Assembly (NCBI RefSeq): GCF_008704495.1
Contig: NZ_CP023699.1
Coordinates: 992,001 to 1,056,000, forward strand
Length of the DNA: 64,000 nucleotides
Source: Streptomyces kanamyceticus
GTDB taxonomy: Bacteria; Actinomycetota; Actinomycetes; Streptomycetales; Streptomycetaceae
Reading direction: 5' to 3'
The translations under genes were made by a program, and so were the position numbers. The notes under the pieces were generated by a model. The model was not told the DNA's origin, made no database searches, and saw nothing but the letters and a program-made list of their open reading frames with translations. Position 1 is the stretch's first letter, and the number at the start of each line of letters is the position of its first letter. This document shows, in pieces, positions 38,806-48,908 of this stretch.

Positions 38806-38825
38806 TGGTCCCCAACTGGTCCCCA
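38806..38825. repeat. TGGTCCCCA direct repeat pair, candidate right arm-type integrase sites
   Basis: TGGTCCCCA at 38806-38814 and 38817-38825, 11 bp apart, between the integrase stop and attR. Together with the intervening AAC it duplicates the 20-bp block found at 18367-18386 inside attL. The matching pairs on both sides of the attP core are typical arm sites for tyrosine integrases. Confidence 0.55.
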
Positions 38826-38837
38826 GAAATGATCAAA

Positions 38838-38867
38838 GGGCGGCTTCGGAATTCTCCGAAGCCGCCC
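38838..38867. terminator. Element-borne terminator for tRNA-Pro
   Basis: A perfect 13-bp stem GGGCGGCTTCGGA / TCCGAAGCCGCCC with loop ATTC. On the minus strand the stem is followed by CTTTG, giving a short U-run after the tRNA 3' end. It replaces the original terminator, which was displaced to 18173-18210 by the insertion. It may also stop the integrase transcript on the plus strand. Confidence 0.75.
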
Positions 38868-38874
38868 CTGACCT

Positions 38875-38962
<88 letters not shown>

Positions 38963-39069
38963 GTGTGTTCTTCGCGGTGCTCCGCGTGATCACAAGAAGA
39001 ACTCTACCCCACGCCCGAGGGTGCTCCGATCCCCGGTGACCGCCGTCAGGTACGCGCGACAATCGCCGT

Positions 39070-39618
39070 ATGAGCACCGCACCTGGACCCCAAGACCGTG
39101 GCCGCGAGCGGGACCGTGACGAGGAGGGCAGGGCCCGCAACCAGCGGCCGCGCGACGGACTCGGGCGCCCGTTGCCGTACGGCAGGGACGGCGTCGCCCG
39201 GCAACCGGAGGGCGTCGTGCGCACGCCCGACGAGTCCGTCGCGGAGGCACAGGCCCTGTTGGACGCGGGGCGGCCCTTCCACGCGCACGAGGTCTTCGAG
39301 GACGCGTGGAAGACGGGCCCCGAGACGGAGCGCGGCCTGTGGAAGGGCCTGGCCCAGCTCGCCGTGGGGCTGACGCACTCGGCGCGCGGCAACACGAAGG
39401 GCGGCGCCAGGCTGCTGCTCCGGGGCGCGACGGCCGTCTCCGACTGGAGCGCGACGAGTGGCCTGCCTCGGCCGTACGGCATCGACGTCCCCGAACTCGC
39501 CGCGTGGGCACGGGCGTTGTCCGCCCACGTCACCGAGAACAGCGAGAGCACCGAGGATGCCGCCCCGATCGACGCGGCGTCCCACGCACCGCGCCTGCGA
39601 GGGGGCAACCCGGAGTAG
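39070..39618 (+). CDS. DUF309 domain-containing protein
   Basis: A 182-aa protein. The DUF309 domain (about 50-145) holds the signature PFHAHEVFEDAWKTGPETER and KGLAQLAVGLTHSARGNTKG, a small all-helical fold with conserved His and Glu. Its function is not established. The N-terminal 45 residues are charged and low complexity. The start appears leaderless: GACAAT (39058-39063) is 6 nt before ATG 39070 and there is no ribosome site. It is the first chromosomal gene right of the tRNA. Confidence 0.85.
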   Translation: MSTAPGPQDRGRERDRDEEGRARNQRPRDGLGRPLPYGRDGVARQPEGVVRTPDESVAEAQALLDAGRPFHAHEVFEDAWKTGPETERGLWKGLAQLAVGLTHSARGNTKGGARLLLRGATAVSDWSATSGLPRPYGIDVPELAAWARALSAHVTENSESTEDAAPIDAASHAPRLRGGNPE

Positions 39619-39777
39619 CGCCGCTCCGTCCTCGCGGAGGACCCCGACGGCTACCGGGGCGGAGCCACTCCTGGTGAGTGGTGACGGTCCGGACGGCTCA
39701 AGGCCCCCGGCCCGCCCCGTCACCGAACCGGCCTCACCCCGCATGCACAGGTCACGTCCCGGTGTGAGGGTGGCCGT

Positions 39778-41871
39778 GTGACCACCACCGATCAGTCGGC
39801 CGCCGGTTCCGCTCCCGCCGCGGCGCAGCCGCAGGCGCCGCCCGTCCTGGACCGGCGCCGCCGCAACGTCGTCTTCGTGACGATCATGCTGGGCATGCTG
39901 CTCGCCGCCCTCGACCAGACCATCGTCGGCACCGCGCTGCCCACCATCGTGTCGGACCTTGGCGGGGCCGAGCACATGTCGTGGGTCGTCACCTCGTATC
40001 TGCTCGCGGAGACCGTCGCGACGGTCCTGGTCGGCAAGTTCGGTGACCTGTTCGGGCGAAAGGTCGTCTTCCAGCTCTCGGCGATCATCTTCATCACCGG
40101 GTCCTTCCTGTGCGGCCTGTCGACGAACATGACGCTGCTCATCGCCTGGCGGGCGATGCAGGGCATCGGCGCGGGCGGCCTGATGGTGACGTCCATGGCG
40201 CTGATCGCGGACGTCATCCCGCTGCGCGAGCGCGGCAAGTACCAGGGTGCGATCGGCGCCGTGTTCGGGGTGTCCACGGTGATCGGGCCGCTGCTCGGCG
40301 GGCTCTTCACGGACCATCTGAGCTGGCGCTGGGCGTTCTACGTCAACGTGCCCATCGCGATCGTCGTGGTCATCGCGGCCGCCAGGACCATCCCCGTCGT
40401 GAAGTCGGCGGTGCGGCCCGTCATCGACTACCTGGGCATCGCGCTCGTCGCGGTGGGCGCGAGCGCGCTGATCCTGGCGACGAGCTGGGGCGGCAATCAG
40501 TACGCGTGGGGGTCGCCGACCATCATCGCTCTCTTCGTCGGCGGCGTGCTCGCGCTCGCGCTGTTCTGCGTCGTCGAGACGCGGGCCGCCGAACCGATGC
40601 TGCCGATGCGGCTCTTCGCCAATCCCGTCTTCACGGTCTGCTCGATCCTCAGCTTCATCGTGGGCTTCGCCATGCTCGGCGCGATGACGTTCCTGCCGAC
40701 CTATCTCCAGTACGTGGACGGGGACTCGGCCACCATCTCGGGCGTACGCACGCTGCCCATGGTGATCGGTCTGCTCATCGCGTCCATCTTCAGCGGCAAC
40801 GTGGTCAGCAAGACCGGCACGTACCGCATCTTCCCGATCGTCGGCGCGCTGGTGATGGCGCTCGGGCTCTATCTGCTCTCGCTGATGGGCAGCGCCACGA
40901 GCACCTGGCTGGAGTCCCTGTACATGTTCGTGCTCGGCACCGGCATCGGCCTGTGCATGCAGGTGCTGACGATCGCCGTGCAGAACACCGTCCCGTACAC
41001 CGATCTGGGCACCGCCACGTCCGGCGTCACCTTCTTCCGTACGCTGGGCAGTTCCTTCGGCACGGCCGTGTTCGGCACGATCTACGCCAATACGCTCGCG
41101 CCGAACCTGAAGGACGGGGTCGGCGCGGCCGTCCGGGCCGGGGGCGGTGATCCGGCCGCGGTCGGGAAGGCGGCCCAGAGTCCGGAGGGGCTGCACGAGC
41201 TGCCCGCGGCGGCGGCCGCGCCCATCGTCAAGGCGTACGCGGACACCCTGCACACGGTCTTCCTGTGGACCGTTCCCGTCGCGCTCATCGGGTTCGTCGT
41301 GGCCCTCTTCCTCAAACAGGTCGAGCTGCGCGACAGCGCCCGGATGGGCGCCCCCGACATGGGCGAGGGCTTCGCGCAGCCGACCAGCGGAGACTCGGGG
41401 CACCTCCTTGAGCGGGGCGTCGCGAACATCATCCGCAACGTCGGCATGGACACCGCGCGCGGCATCATCAGGAGCTCCGACACCCGCCTGGACATCGCGG
41501 GCGCCTGGGCGGTGATGCAGGTGTCGCTCTTCACCCGGATGGTCGGACACGCCAGTCTCGGTCTCATCGGGGCCCGGCGCAGGATTCCGCCCGAGGTTCT
41601 CGTGCCGGTCTTCGACCGCATGGTCGACGAGGGCTATCTGACCCGCACCGGCACGTACTTCTCGCTCACGTCCGCAGGCGAGCGCGAGGCGGAGGTCATC
41701 TCGGGGGCCTGGTCGGGGTGGCTCGGCCAGGAGATCGAGAAGGACCTCGGCAGGCCGCCGGACAAGGAGCTCACCGTGGCCCTCGACTCGATCGCCAAGC
41801 GGCTGCTCGCCGAGGACCTGGAGCACGGGCTCTCCCCGGAGACGGCCGGGGCCTCGGTCGGCTCGCGCTGA
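39778..41871 (+). CDS. MFS drug exporter (DHA2, EmrB/QacA type) with C-terminal winged-helix-like domain
   Basis: A 697-aa protein. Fourteen membrane segments cover about residues 28-525, with the DHA2 signatures [33 protein letters not shown] and [20 protein letters not shown]. It would export drugs by proton antiport. The C-terminal 170 residues are soluble, and the stretch [20 protein letters not shown] followed by [17 protein letters not shown] reads like a MarR/PadR-type winged helix. Related Streptomyces exporters share this tail. The start is GTG 39778, with GAGGGTGG upstream. No regulator gene is adjacent. Confidence 0.88.
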   Translation: MTTTDQSAAGSAPAAAQPQAPPVLDRRRRNVVFVTIMLGMLLAALDQTIVGTALPTIVSDLGGAEHMSWVVTSYLLAETVATVLVGKFGDLFGRKVVFQLSAIIFITGSFLCGLSTNMTLLIAWRAMQGIGAGGLMVTSMALIADVIPLRERGKYQGAIGAVFGVSTVIGPLLGGLFTDHLSWRWAFYVNVPIAIVVVIAAARTIPVVKSAVRPVIDYLGIALVAVGASALILATSWGGNQYAWGSPTIIALFVGGVLALALFCVVETRAAEPMLPMRLFANPVFTVCSILSFIVGFAMLGAMTFLPTYLQYVDGDSATISGVRTLPMVIGLLIASIFSGNVVSKTGTYRIFPIVGALVMALGLYLLSLMGSATSTWLESLYMFVLGTGIGLCMQVLTIAVQNTVPYTDLGTATSGVTFFRTLGSSFGTAVFGTIYANTLAPNLKDGVGAAVRAGGGDPAAVGKAAQSPEGLHELPAAAAAPIVKAYADTLHTVFLWTVPVALIGFVVALFLKQVELRDSARMGAPDMGEGFAQPTSGDSGHLLERGVANIIRNVGMDTARGIIRSSDTRLDIAGAWAVMQVSLFTRMVGHASLGLIGARRRIPPEVLVPVFDRMVDEGYLTRTGTYFSLTSAGEREAEVISGAWSGWLGQEIEKDLGRPPDKELTVALDSIAKRLLAEDLEHGLSPETAGASVGSR

Positions 41872-41886
41872 GCGGGCGCCCGCGCC

Positions 41887-42654
41887 TCAGCGCAGCAGGA
41901 GCTGCAGTCCGCCAAGGACGGTCGCGCCGATCACCAGCTGTTCGAAGAGGCGCTGGTTGATGCGGTGCACGGCGTACCTCCCGAGGACCGCGCCCGGCAC
42001 CACGAAGAGCACCAGGGCCGCGTCCAGGAGCAGCGAGTGGGCGTCGATCAGGCCGAGGCCCACGCTGAACGGCACCTTGGACGTGTTGACGATCAGGAAG
42101 AACCACGCGGACGTGCCCAGGAATCCCAGCTTCCGGAAGCCCGCCGACAGGAGATACATCGACATCACAGGGCCGCCCGCGTTGGCGACCATGGTGGTGA
42201 AGCCGCCGAGTACGCCGTAGGAGGGGGCCTTGAGGCGGCTTCCCCCTGAGCCGTCGTCCGACGGTTCCGCGCGGGCCGCGGCTCTGCGGCGCGCGATCGT
42301 GACGCCCGCCATGAGCAGCAGGATCGCCCCGATCGACGTACGCATCACGGAATCGTCGGCCCACACGAGGAAGACGGTGCCCACGACCACCCCCGCGGCG
42401 ACCGCGGGGAACAGCCGCCACAGGGTGGGCCAGTGGGCGTGCCTTCGGTAGGTGAGCACGGCGAGGACGTCGCCCGCGATCAGGATGGGGAGCAGGACCC
42501 CGGTCGACGCGCGGGCGGGCAGGACGGCCGCGAAGACCGCGAGGCTGATGGTGTTGGCCCCGCTGACGGCCGTCTTCGAGAAGCCGACGAGCATCGCCGC
42601 CGCGGCGAGCGCGGCGAACTGTCCCGGCGTGATGTCCCACAGTGATATGTCCAT
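41887..42654 (-). CDS. TauE/SafE family sulfite/organosulfonate exporter-like membrane protein
   Basis: A 255-aa protein with about 8 hydrophobic segments. Family features include AAAAMLVGFSKTAVSGANTI at the N-terminus, and GGFTTMVANAGGPVMSMYLL in the second half, the repeated TauE motif. It probably moves a small anion such as sulfite or sulfoacetate; the substrate is not predictable. ATG 42654 was taken, since the extension to 42678 has no membrane or family features. It converges on the MFS gene with a 15-bp gap. Confidence 0.85.
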   Translation of the reverse strand: MDISLWDITPGQFAALAAAAMLVGFSKTAVSGANTISLAVFAAVLPARASTGVLLPILIAGDVLAVLTYRRHAHWPTLWRLFPAVAAGVVVGTVFLVWADDSVMRTSIGAILLLMAGVTIARRRAAARAEPSDDGSGGSRLKAPSYGVLGGFTTMVANAGGPVMSMYLLSAGFRKLGFLGTSAWFFLIVNTSKVPFSVGLGLIDAHSLLLDAALVLFVVPGAVLGRYAVHRINQRLFEQLVIGATVLGGLQLLLR

Positions 42655-42730
42655 GCCGGAAACACATGCTAGGCCCAACTATCCCCGTGGCGCCGCCTAT
42701 CGGCGTGACGTCGCCCGTGACGCCGGGCGG

Positions 42731-43045
42731 TCAGAGTGCTTCGTGGTTCGCCCAGACGACCTTGTAGGGGTAGCGGGCCTGCCAGCGCTTGCTGATCTCC
42801 ATGATCCCGGGCATGTCGAAGACGGCGTTCAGCGCGTCGAGGTCGGCGAGATCGAGCTGGACGATCACGGTGGCCACGAAGAGCGGGCTGTGGTCGTCAC
42901 CGGGCACCCGGATGTGCTGGCGGGCCGAGAACGACTCGACACGGCCGGAGCCCATCATCAGGCTTTCGATGTCCTTGAGGTATTGATGCAGTTCCGTTTC
43001 CGGGACGTCGGAGTCGAACGAGACGATCATCGTGTGCTGGATCAT
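42731..43045 (-). CDS. Small conserved hypothetical protein (Dabb-like ferredoxin fold suspected)
   Basis: A 104-aa soluble protein, MIQHTMIVSFDSDVPETELH at the start. Its pattern (VSFDSDVPETELHQYLKDIE, then PLFVATVIVQLDLADLDALN) suggests a dimeric alpha+beta barrel of the EthD/Dabb type, which often binds small aromatic ligands, but no catalytic motif is clear. GGAGG lies very close to ATG 43045, so ATG 43030 is an alternative start. It diverges from the LysR gene across 94 bp and is a plausible target of it. Confidence 0.7.
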   Translation of the reverse strand: MIQHTMIVSFDSDVPETELHQYLKDIESLMMGSGRVESFSARQHIRVPGDDHSPLFVATVIVQLDLADLDALNAVFDMPGIMEISKRWQARYPYKVVWANHEAL

Positions 43046-43139
43046 GCCTCCATTGAAGCCCCGGGACGGCGCCGGGGTCCAAGACCCGTTCGCTCATCGG
43101 CGATGAACCACAGGCATCGATCGCCGTTACCCTTGTGCC

Positions 43140-44015
43140 ATGGCTGAACTGGAGACACGGGAGCTCGAGTACTTCATCGCGGTCGCCGAGGAGCTGCACT
43201 TCGGCCGGGCCGCCGAGCGCCTGGCCATCGCGCAGCCCGCGCTGTCCAAGGCGATCCGGCGCATCGAGTCCCGCCTCGGCGTTCCCCTCCTCGTCCGTAC
43301 GAGCCGTCACGTCTCGCTCACCCCGGCGGGCGAGGCGCTGCTGCGGCACGGTCGGCACGCGCTCAACGCGGTCGGTGCCGCGGCCCGCAGCGCGCGCCGG
43401 GCCGGGGACGCGCAGGCGCGGCTCCGCCTGGTGATCAAGCCGGGCGGCGACGCGAACCTGCTGTCGGGGATCCTCGCCGAGTACGCCAGGACGCCCGATG
43501 CGCGCCGGGTCGACATCCTCTTCGGCGGGGCCACCGACCGGGCCGACCACGTGCGCGACGGCCGGGCCGATGTGGCGCTCCTGTACGCGCCGTTCGACGA
43601 TCTCACCGGCCTCGACCACCGGACGCTCGCGGTGGAGGGGCGCGTCGCGATCCTGCCGGTCGGGCACCGGCTCGCCGCCCGCGACGAGCTGCGCCTGGCC
43701 GATCTCGACGGCGAGACGCTGCCGCGCTGGAAGGGCGTGCCCCGCGCGGGGGTGGTCGACGAGGGGAGCGGGCCCGAGGTGTCGGACGTGCCGCAGCTGA
43801 TTCAGCTGATCATGGTGGGGCGCACGGTCGCCGTGCTGCCCCGCTCGCTCACCGAGCCCGCACACCCCGGCCTGGTGTACCGGCCGGTGGTCGACGCGCC
43901 GCCCAACCAGATGGTCATCGCGTGGTCACGGCTCGACCAGCGCCCGCTCGTCGCCTCCTTCGTCGAGGCCGCGGTCGCCGCGGGCGGCTTCCGGGACGCT
44001 CAGGAAGCGGCGTAG
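43140..44015 (+). CDS. LysR family transcriptional regulator
   Basis: A 291-aa regulator. The N-terminal winged helix (1-62) reads ELEYFIAVAEELHFGRAAER and LAIAQPALSKAIRRIESRLG. A substrate-binding-protein-like effector domain covers about 92-285 (LRLVIKPGGDANLLSGILAE; PQLIQLIMVGRTVAVLPRS). The start is probably leaderless: TACCCT (43128-43133) sits 6 nt before ATG 43140. LysR proteins commonly control the divergent neighbour, here the 104-aa gene. The 3' end overlaps the convergent ligase gene by 16 bp. Confidence 0.92.
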   Translation: MAELETRELEYFIAVAEELHFGRAAERLAIAQPALSKAIRRIESRLGVPLLVRTSRHVSLTPAGEALLRHGRHALNAVGAAARSARRAGDAQARLRLVIKPGGDANLLSGILAEYARTPDARRVDILFGGATDRADHVRDGRADVALLYAPFDDLTGLDHRTLAVEGRVAILPVGHRLAARDELRLADLDGETLPRWKGVPRAGVVDEGSGPEVSDVPQLIQLIMVGRTVAVLPRSLTEPAHPGLVYRPVVDAPPNQMVIAWSRLDQRPLVASFVEAAVAAGGFRDAQEAA

Positions 44016-45517
44016 GCGGCGCGCAGCTCCCTCTTGAGGACCTTCATGCTGGGGCCGAGCGGCAGCGCGTCGGTGACCTCCACGCGGCGCGGGTACTTGT
44101 GCTTGCCCAGGTGCTCCTTGGACCAGGCGACGATCCCCGCCGGGTCAGGTGAGGCGCCGGGTGCCGCGACGACGACCGCGCAGACCTCCTCGCCGTGCAC
44201 CGGGTCGGGCAGGCCGATCACGGCGACCTGGGCGACGTCCGGGTGGCGGACGAGGACCTCCTCGACCTCGCGCGGGTAGACGTTGAAGCCGCCGCGGATG
44301 ATGACGTCCTTCTTGCGGTCGACGATGGCCAGGAAGCCGTCGTCGTCCTTGGTGCCCAGATCGCCGGTGCGGAACCAGCCGTCGACCAGCGCCTGCGCGC
44401 TCGCCTCCGGCCTGCCCAGATAACCGGAGAAGACGTTGTGGCCACGGACGACGACCTCGCCGAGCTCACCGATGGGCAGGAGTTCGACCCGGTCGTCGAC
44501 CTCGGCGCGGGCGATCTCCACGTCGACGCCCCACAGCGGGTGGCCGATGCTGCCCGCCTTGGTGCCGAAGTCGGGCTGGTTGACGGATGCCGTCGGGGAG
44601 GTCTCGGAGAGCCCGTACCCCTCGTACACGGGCGTGCCGAAGGCCTTCTCGAAGCTTTCGAGCACGGCGACGGGCAGCGAGGCGCCGCCGGAGATGCAGA
44701 TCCGCAGCCGGGGCAGCTCGGCGGCTGCCGCGGCGGCGGCCACCAGGCCGACGAACATGGTGGGCACGCCGTGGAAGGTGTTGACGCCCTCCGCCACCAT
44801 CAGCTCGATGGCGCGCGCCGCGTCGAAGCGCGGCAGCAGGACGAGCGTGGCGCCCGCCCGCCAGGTCGAGTTCATGGAGACGGTCTGGCCGAAGGCGTGG
44901 AAGAGCGGCAGCGCGCCCAGCGCGATGTCGTCGGGGCGGATGTCGTTGGCGTCGAAGGCGTTGACCGTCGCGTTCATCACCAGGTTGAAGTGGCTGAGCA
45001 CGGCGCCCTTGGGGACGCCTGTGGTGCCGCTGGTGTAGAAGACGACGGCCGGGTCGTCCGCCTCCCTGGTGACGTACGACGCGAGCGGCTCGCTCTCGCG
45101 CGCGAGCGCCGCCAACTCACCCCGCGCGCCCAGGTCCAGCATGCGCACCCCGGTGGCCTCGGCGGCCGCGCCGCCCGTCGCCGCCTGCGCGGGATGGCAC
45201 AGGAGCAGGGTCGCGCCGCTGTCCCGCAGCACGTGCTCGACCTCCTCCGCGGAGAGCAACAGGTGTACGGGGACGACGACTCCGCCCGCGGCGAGGATCG
45301 CGTAGTAGGCCGTCGGGAACTCGGTGGTGTTGGGCGCCAGCAGGGCCACGCGGTCCCCCGGCCGCACCCCGAGCCCCACGAGGGCCGCTGCCTGACCGCG
45401 CGCCGCGCGCCACATCTCCTTGAAAGAGAGGCGGAGTTCGCCTTCGACGAGAGCGGTGCGGTCCGGGTTGCGGCGTGCGGGCTCGGCGAGGATCGCGGCG
45501 AGGGACAGCGTTGCCAT
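44000..45517 (-). CDS. AMP-forming fatty acid/carboxylate--CoA ligase
   Basis: A 505-aa acyl-activating enzyme of the ANL superfamily. The P-loop-like motif VFYTSGTTGVPKGAVLSH (about 160-177), the adenylate-binding YEGYGLSETSPT, the hinge region GWFRTGDLGTKDDDGFLAIV and the catalytic Lys in PRRVEVTDALPLGPSMKVLK are all present. It converts a fatty or other carboxylic acid to its CoA thioester. The start ATG 45517 follows GGAGCACCCCCC. It is downstream of a thiolase gene on the same strand, separated by a strong hairpin, suggesting a linked fatty-acid degradation role. Confidence 0.9.
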   Translation of the reverse strand: MATLSLAAILAEPARRNPDRTALVEGELRLSFKEMWRAARGQAAALVGLGVRPGDRVALLAPNTTEFPTAYYAILAAGGVVVPVHLLLSAEEVEHVLRDSGATLLLCHPAQAATGGAAAEATGVRMLDLGARGELAALARESEPLASYVTREADDPAVVFYTSGTTGVPKGAVLSHFNLVMNATVNAFDANDIRPDDIALGALPLFHAFGQTVSMNSTWRAGATLVLLPRFDAARAIELMVAEGVNTFHGVPTMFVGLVAAAAAAAELPRLRICISGGASLPVAVLESFEKAFGTPVYEGYGLSETSPTASVNQPDFGTKAGSIGHPLWGVDVEIARAEVDDRVELLPIGELGEVVVRGHNVFSGYLGRPEASAQALVDGWFRTGDLGTKDDDGFLAIVDRKKDVIIRGGFNVYPREVEEVLVRHPDVAQVAVIGLPDPVHGEEVCAVVVAAPGASPDPAGIVAWSKEHLGKHKYPRRVEVTDALPLGPSMKVLKRELRAAYAAS

Positions 45518-45577
45518 GGGGGGTGCTCCGTTTCCGTGCGGGCTGCGGCCTGCGGTGGATCGTTCTGCGGCTCGGCG

Positions 45578-45608
45578 GTGGTGCCCGCCCGGCGGAGGCG
45601 GGCACCAC
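45578..45608 (-). terminator. Hairpin between thiolase and CoA ligase genes
   Basis: A perfect 12-bp stem GTGGTGCCCGCC / GGCGGGCACCAC with a 7-nt loop (45590-45596), 22 bp downstream of the thiolase stop on the minus strand. It has no T-run. It probably terminates or attenuates read-through into the ligase gene. Confidence 0.6.
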
Positions 45609-45629
45609 AGGGCCGACGGGGTCGACGGG

Positions 45630-46817
<1,188 letters not shown>

Positions 46818-46856
46818 GATACGGCTCCGGATCGTTCTGCGGTGGTCCCGCTGCTT

Positions 46857-46876
46857 AAATTAGCGGTGCTAGTTTT
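46857..46876. promoter_or_regulatory. Operator-like palindrome upstream of the thiolase gene
   Basis: AAATTAGCGGTGCTAGTTTT contains the inverted repeat TAGC-GGT-GCTA (46861-46871) in an AT-rich setting unlike the surrounding sequence. The size and symmetry suit a TetR-family operator. The only TetR-like gene nearby (47075-47653) has lost its DNA-binding domain. Confidence 0.45.
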
Positions 46877-47074
46877 GGAGTCTATGCGGGGGACGGGGGT
46901 GTGGGAAGGGGCTCCTGTCGGTAACTCGGCGCACGCGTCGGGCGAGGGGGCCTCGCTGGCTCGCGCCGCGCAAGCGCGGAGGCCAGGGACGCACCCTGGC
47001 GAGTCCGATCAGCTGACGGACAGCGTCCTTTCACGTCCGACTCGGCCGAAGCCATCAGCAAGCGCGATGCGGGC

Positions 47075-47653
47075 TTAGCGCGGTACGCCGAGGCCGTCCA
47101 GGACGATGCCCACGGCCCGGTCGAGCGCTTCACCTTCGCTGACGTCCGTGGCGTACGCGAGGGCACGAAGGAGGAGGGAGACGTCGTCTCCGGTGACCTC
47201 GGGCCGTGCGGCACCAGCAGCCTGGGCGCGGTGGAGCGCGCCGTCGAGAGCCGCGCGGAAGGCGTCGGCCGCCTCGGTGACCGGCCGGGACAGGACCTCC
47301 CCCTCGCCGTCGTGGGGCGGCAGCAGGTCCATCAGGGTCATTTTCACCGGCCCGGCCGCCGCGAGGGTCCGCATCAGGGAGTCGTACTCCTCCTCGTGGT
47401 CGGCATGGGTCACGAAGACGTAGGCCATCTTCCCGTGGCCGGCCGCTCCGAGGACCGGGCCCAACTCGATCTGGCCGACGAACCGCATCGGCCGGTCCCA
47501 TGCCGCGCTGATCGGCCACTGCGGGTCTGTCAGCCACACGGGCTGGCCGCCGAACTTGGTGGTCGGGGTGGAAACCGGCCGACCGGTCTCGGAGAAGCCC
47601 TCGATGCGCCGTGTTCTCACCATGACCGGCATCATGCCAAGTGATGGCGACAT
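47075..47653 (-). pseudogene. Chimeric gene: N-terminal DUF1963-like segment fused to a TetR ligand-binding C-terminus
   Basis: The 192-aa frame is intact but made of two unrelated parts. Residues about 8-80 (TTKFGGQPVWLTDPQWPISA; WDRPMRFVGQIELGPV) match DUF1963-type proteins. Residues about 120-192 (AFRAALDGALHRAQAAGAAR; DDVSLLLRALAYATDVSEGE) match the C-terminal domain of TetR regulators. No helix-turn-helix is present, so it cannot act as a repressor. A deletion probably joined two neighbouring genes in frame. ATG 47653 has GAGGGAG upstream, so a fusion protein may still be made. Confidence 0.6.
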
Positions 47654-47663
47654 CACGGCTCCC

Positions 47664-48908
47664 TCACCCCGGAGCACCCTCGAAGAGATCCACCCGCACC
47701 GGACCCCCGTCAGCCCGTACCCGCGCCGCCCACTCCCCGCCGATGTGGAACGGCCGGTTCGGGACCGGTGGGCGTGGCAGGCGGGCGTGGTGGAGAGTCC
47801 GGCCGTCCTGGGTGATCACCAGCGGCGCGCGGCCGACGAACTCCGCCGTGCGCAGGGCGAACCGCCCGCCGTACGGCAGCGGCTCGTCCGGGGTCACGAG
47901 GTTCGGCGCGACCCAGACGAGCGGGGCGGCGACCCGCAGCGGCACGGACGCGGACGGCCAGTCGCCGTCGGCGAGGTAGCGCCGCACGGCGGTCCCGGCA
48001 GCCGCGCCCTCGCGGGCCACCGCGCGGGCCGGTTCGACGGCGTGCAGCAGATTGCCGACCGCGAAGACTCCGCGCCTGGCGGTGCGGAAGGCGCCGTCGA
48101 TCGCGGGGCCCCTGGTGCCGGGGTCGAGCAACAGGCCTCCGCGCCTGGCCAGTTCGTGTTCGGGTACGAAGTCGCCGGTGAAGACGACCGTGTCGCAGGG
48201 GACGTGCGCCGTCCTGCCGTCCCGGTGCGCGAGCCTGACCCCGGACACACGGCCGCGGCCGAGGAGTTCGGTCACGGTGGCCCCGGTGAGCAGGGGCACG
48301 CCGCGCCGCAGCCTGGCGTCGAGGGCGCGGACGGGTGAGGTCTGGTGGCGCGGGTGCTCGGTGACCAGGGCGGCGACATCGACGCCCGCGAGCCGCAGGG
48401 CGTCCAGGGCCGCGAAGCTCACGGACTCGGCGCCGACCACGACGGCCCGGGTGCCGACGCGCTGCCGGTGGACGTGCACGGCGCGAAGGAACTCGCCCGT
48501 GGTCAGGACACCGGCGGGCCTGGCACCCGGTACCAGGCGCGCCGCGCGGGGCCGTTCGCGCGCGCCCGTGGCGAGGACGACGGCGCGGGCGGTGATCCGC
48601 TCAAGGCCTCGCGGGCTCGTGGTGTCCAGGGTGAGCGGCCCGGCCCAGTTCGTGACGGTGACGCCGGTGCGCAGCACCGCGCCGCTCCGTTCGGCGGCCC
48701 GCACCCACCGCTCGGCGAAGCCGGGTCCTTCGAGCCCCAGAGGGCCGAACCCGCCGTGATGGCAGTGGCGCGGCATGCCGCCCGCCCGCGGCTCGCGGTC
48801 GAGCACCTCGATCTCGCCCGCTCCCAGCGAGGCGAGCACCGCCGCCGCTGCCAGGCCCGCGGGGCCCGCGCCTACGACCAGGACGTCGACGATCCGTTCG
48901 CGCCTCAT
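47664..48908 (-). CDS. FAD/NAD(P)-binding oxidoreductase of the glycerol operon
   Basis: A 414-aa pyridine nucleotide-disulfide-type flavoprotein. The FAD-binding dinucleotide motif is VDVLVVGAGPAGLAAAAVLA at the N-terminus, a second Rossmann motif is GTRAVVVGAESVSFAALDAL (about 165-185), and CDTVVFTGDFVPEHEL lies near residue 260. In several bacteria this protein pairs with a GlpA-like dehydrogenase in a multi-subunit glycerol-3-phosphate dehydrogenase. The start overlaps the upstream stop (ATGA, 48905-48908 region), so it is coupled to the GlpA-like gene. The final electron acceptor is not known. Confidence 0.85.
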   Translation of the reverse strand: MRRERIVDVLVVGAGPAGLAAAAVLASLGAGEIEVLDREPRAGGMPRHCHHGGFGPLGLEGPGFAERWVRAAERSGAVLRTGVTVTNWAGPLTLDTTSPRGLERITARAVVLATGARERPRAARLVPGARPAGVLTTGEFLRAVHVHRQRVGTRAVVVGAESVSFAALDALRLAGVDVAALVTEHPRHQTSPVRALDARLRRGVPLLTGATVTELLGRGRVSGVRLAHRDGRTAHVPCDTVVFTGDFVPEHELARRGGLLLDPGTRGPAIDGAFRTARRGVFAVGNLLHAVEPARAVAREGAAAGTAVRRYLADGDWPSASVPLRVAAPLVWVAPNLVTPDEPLPYGGRFALRTAEFVGRAPLVITQDGRTLHHARLPRPPVPNRPFHIGGEWAARVRADGGPVRVDLFEGAPG

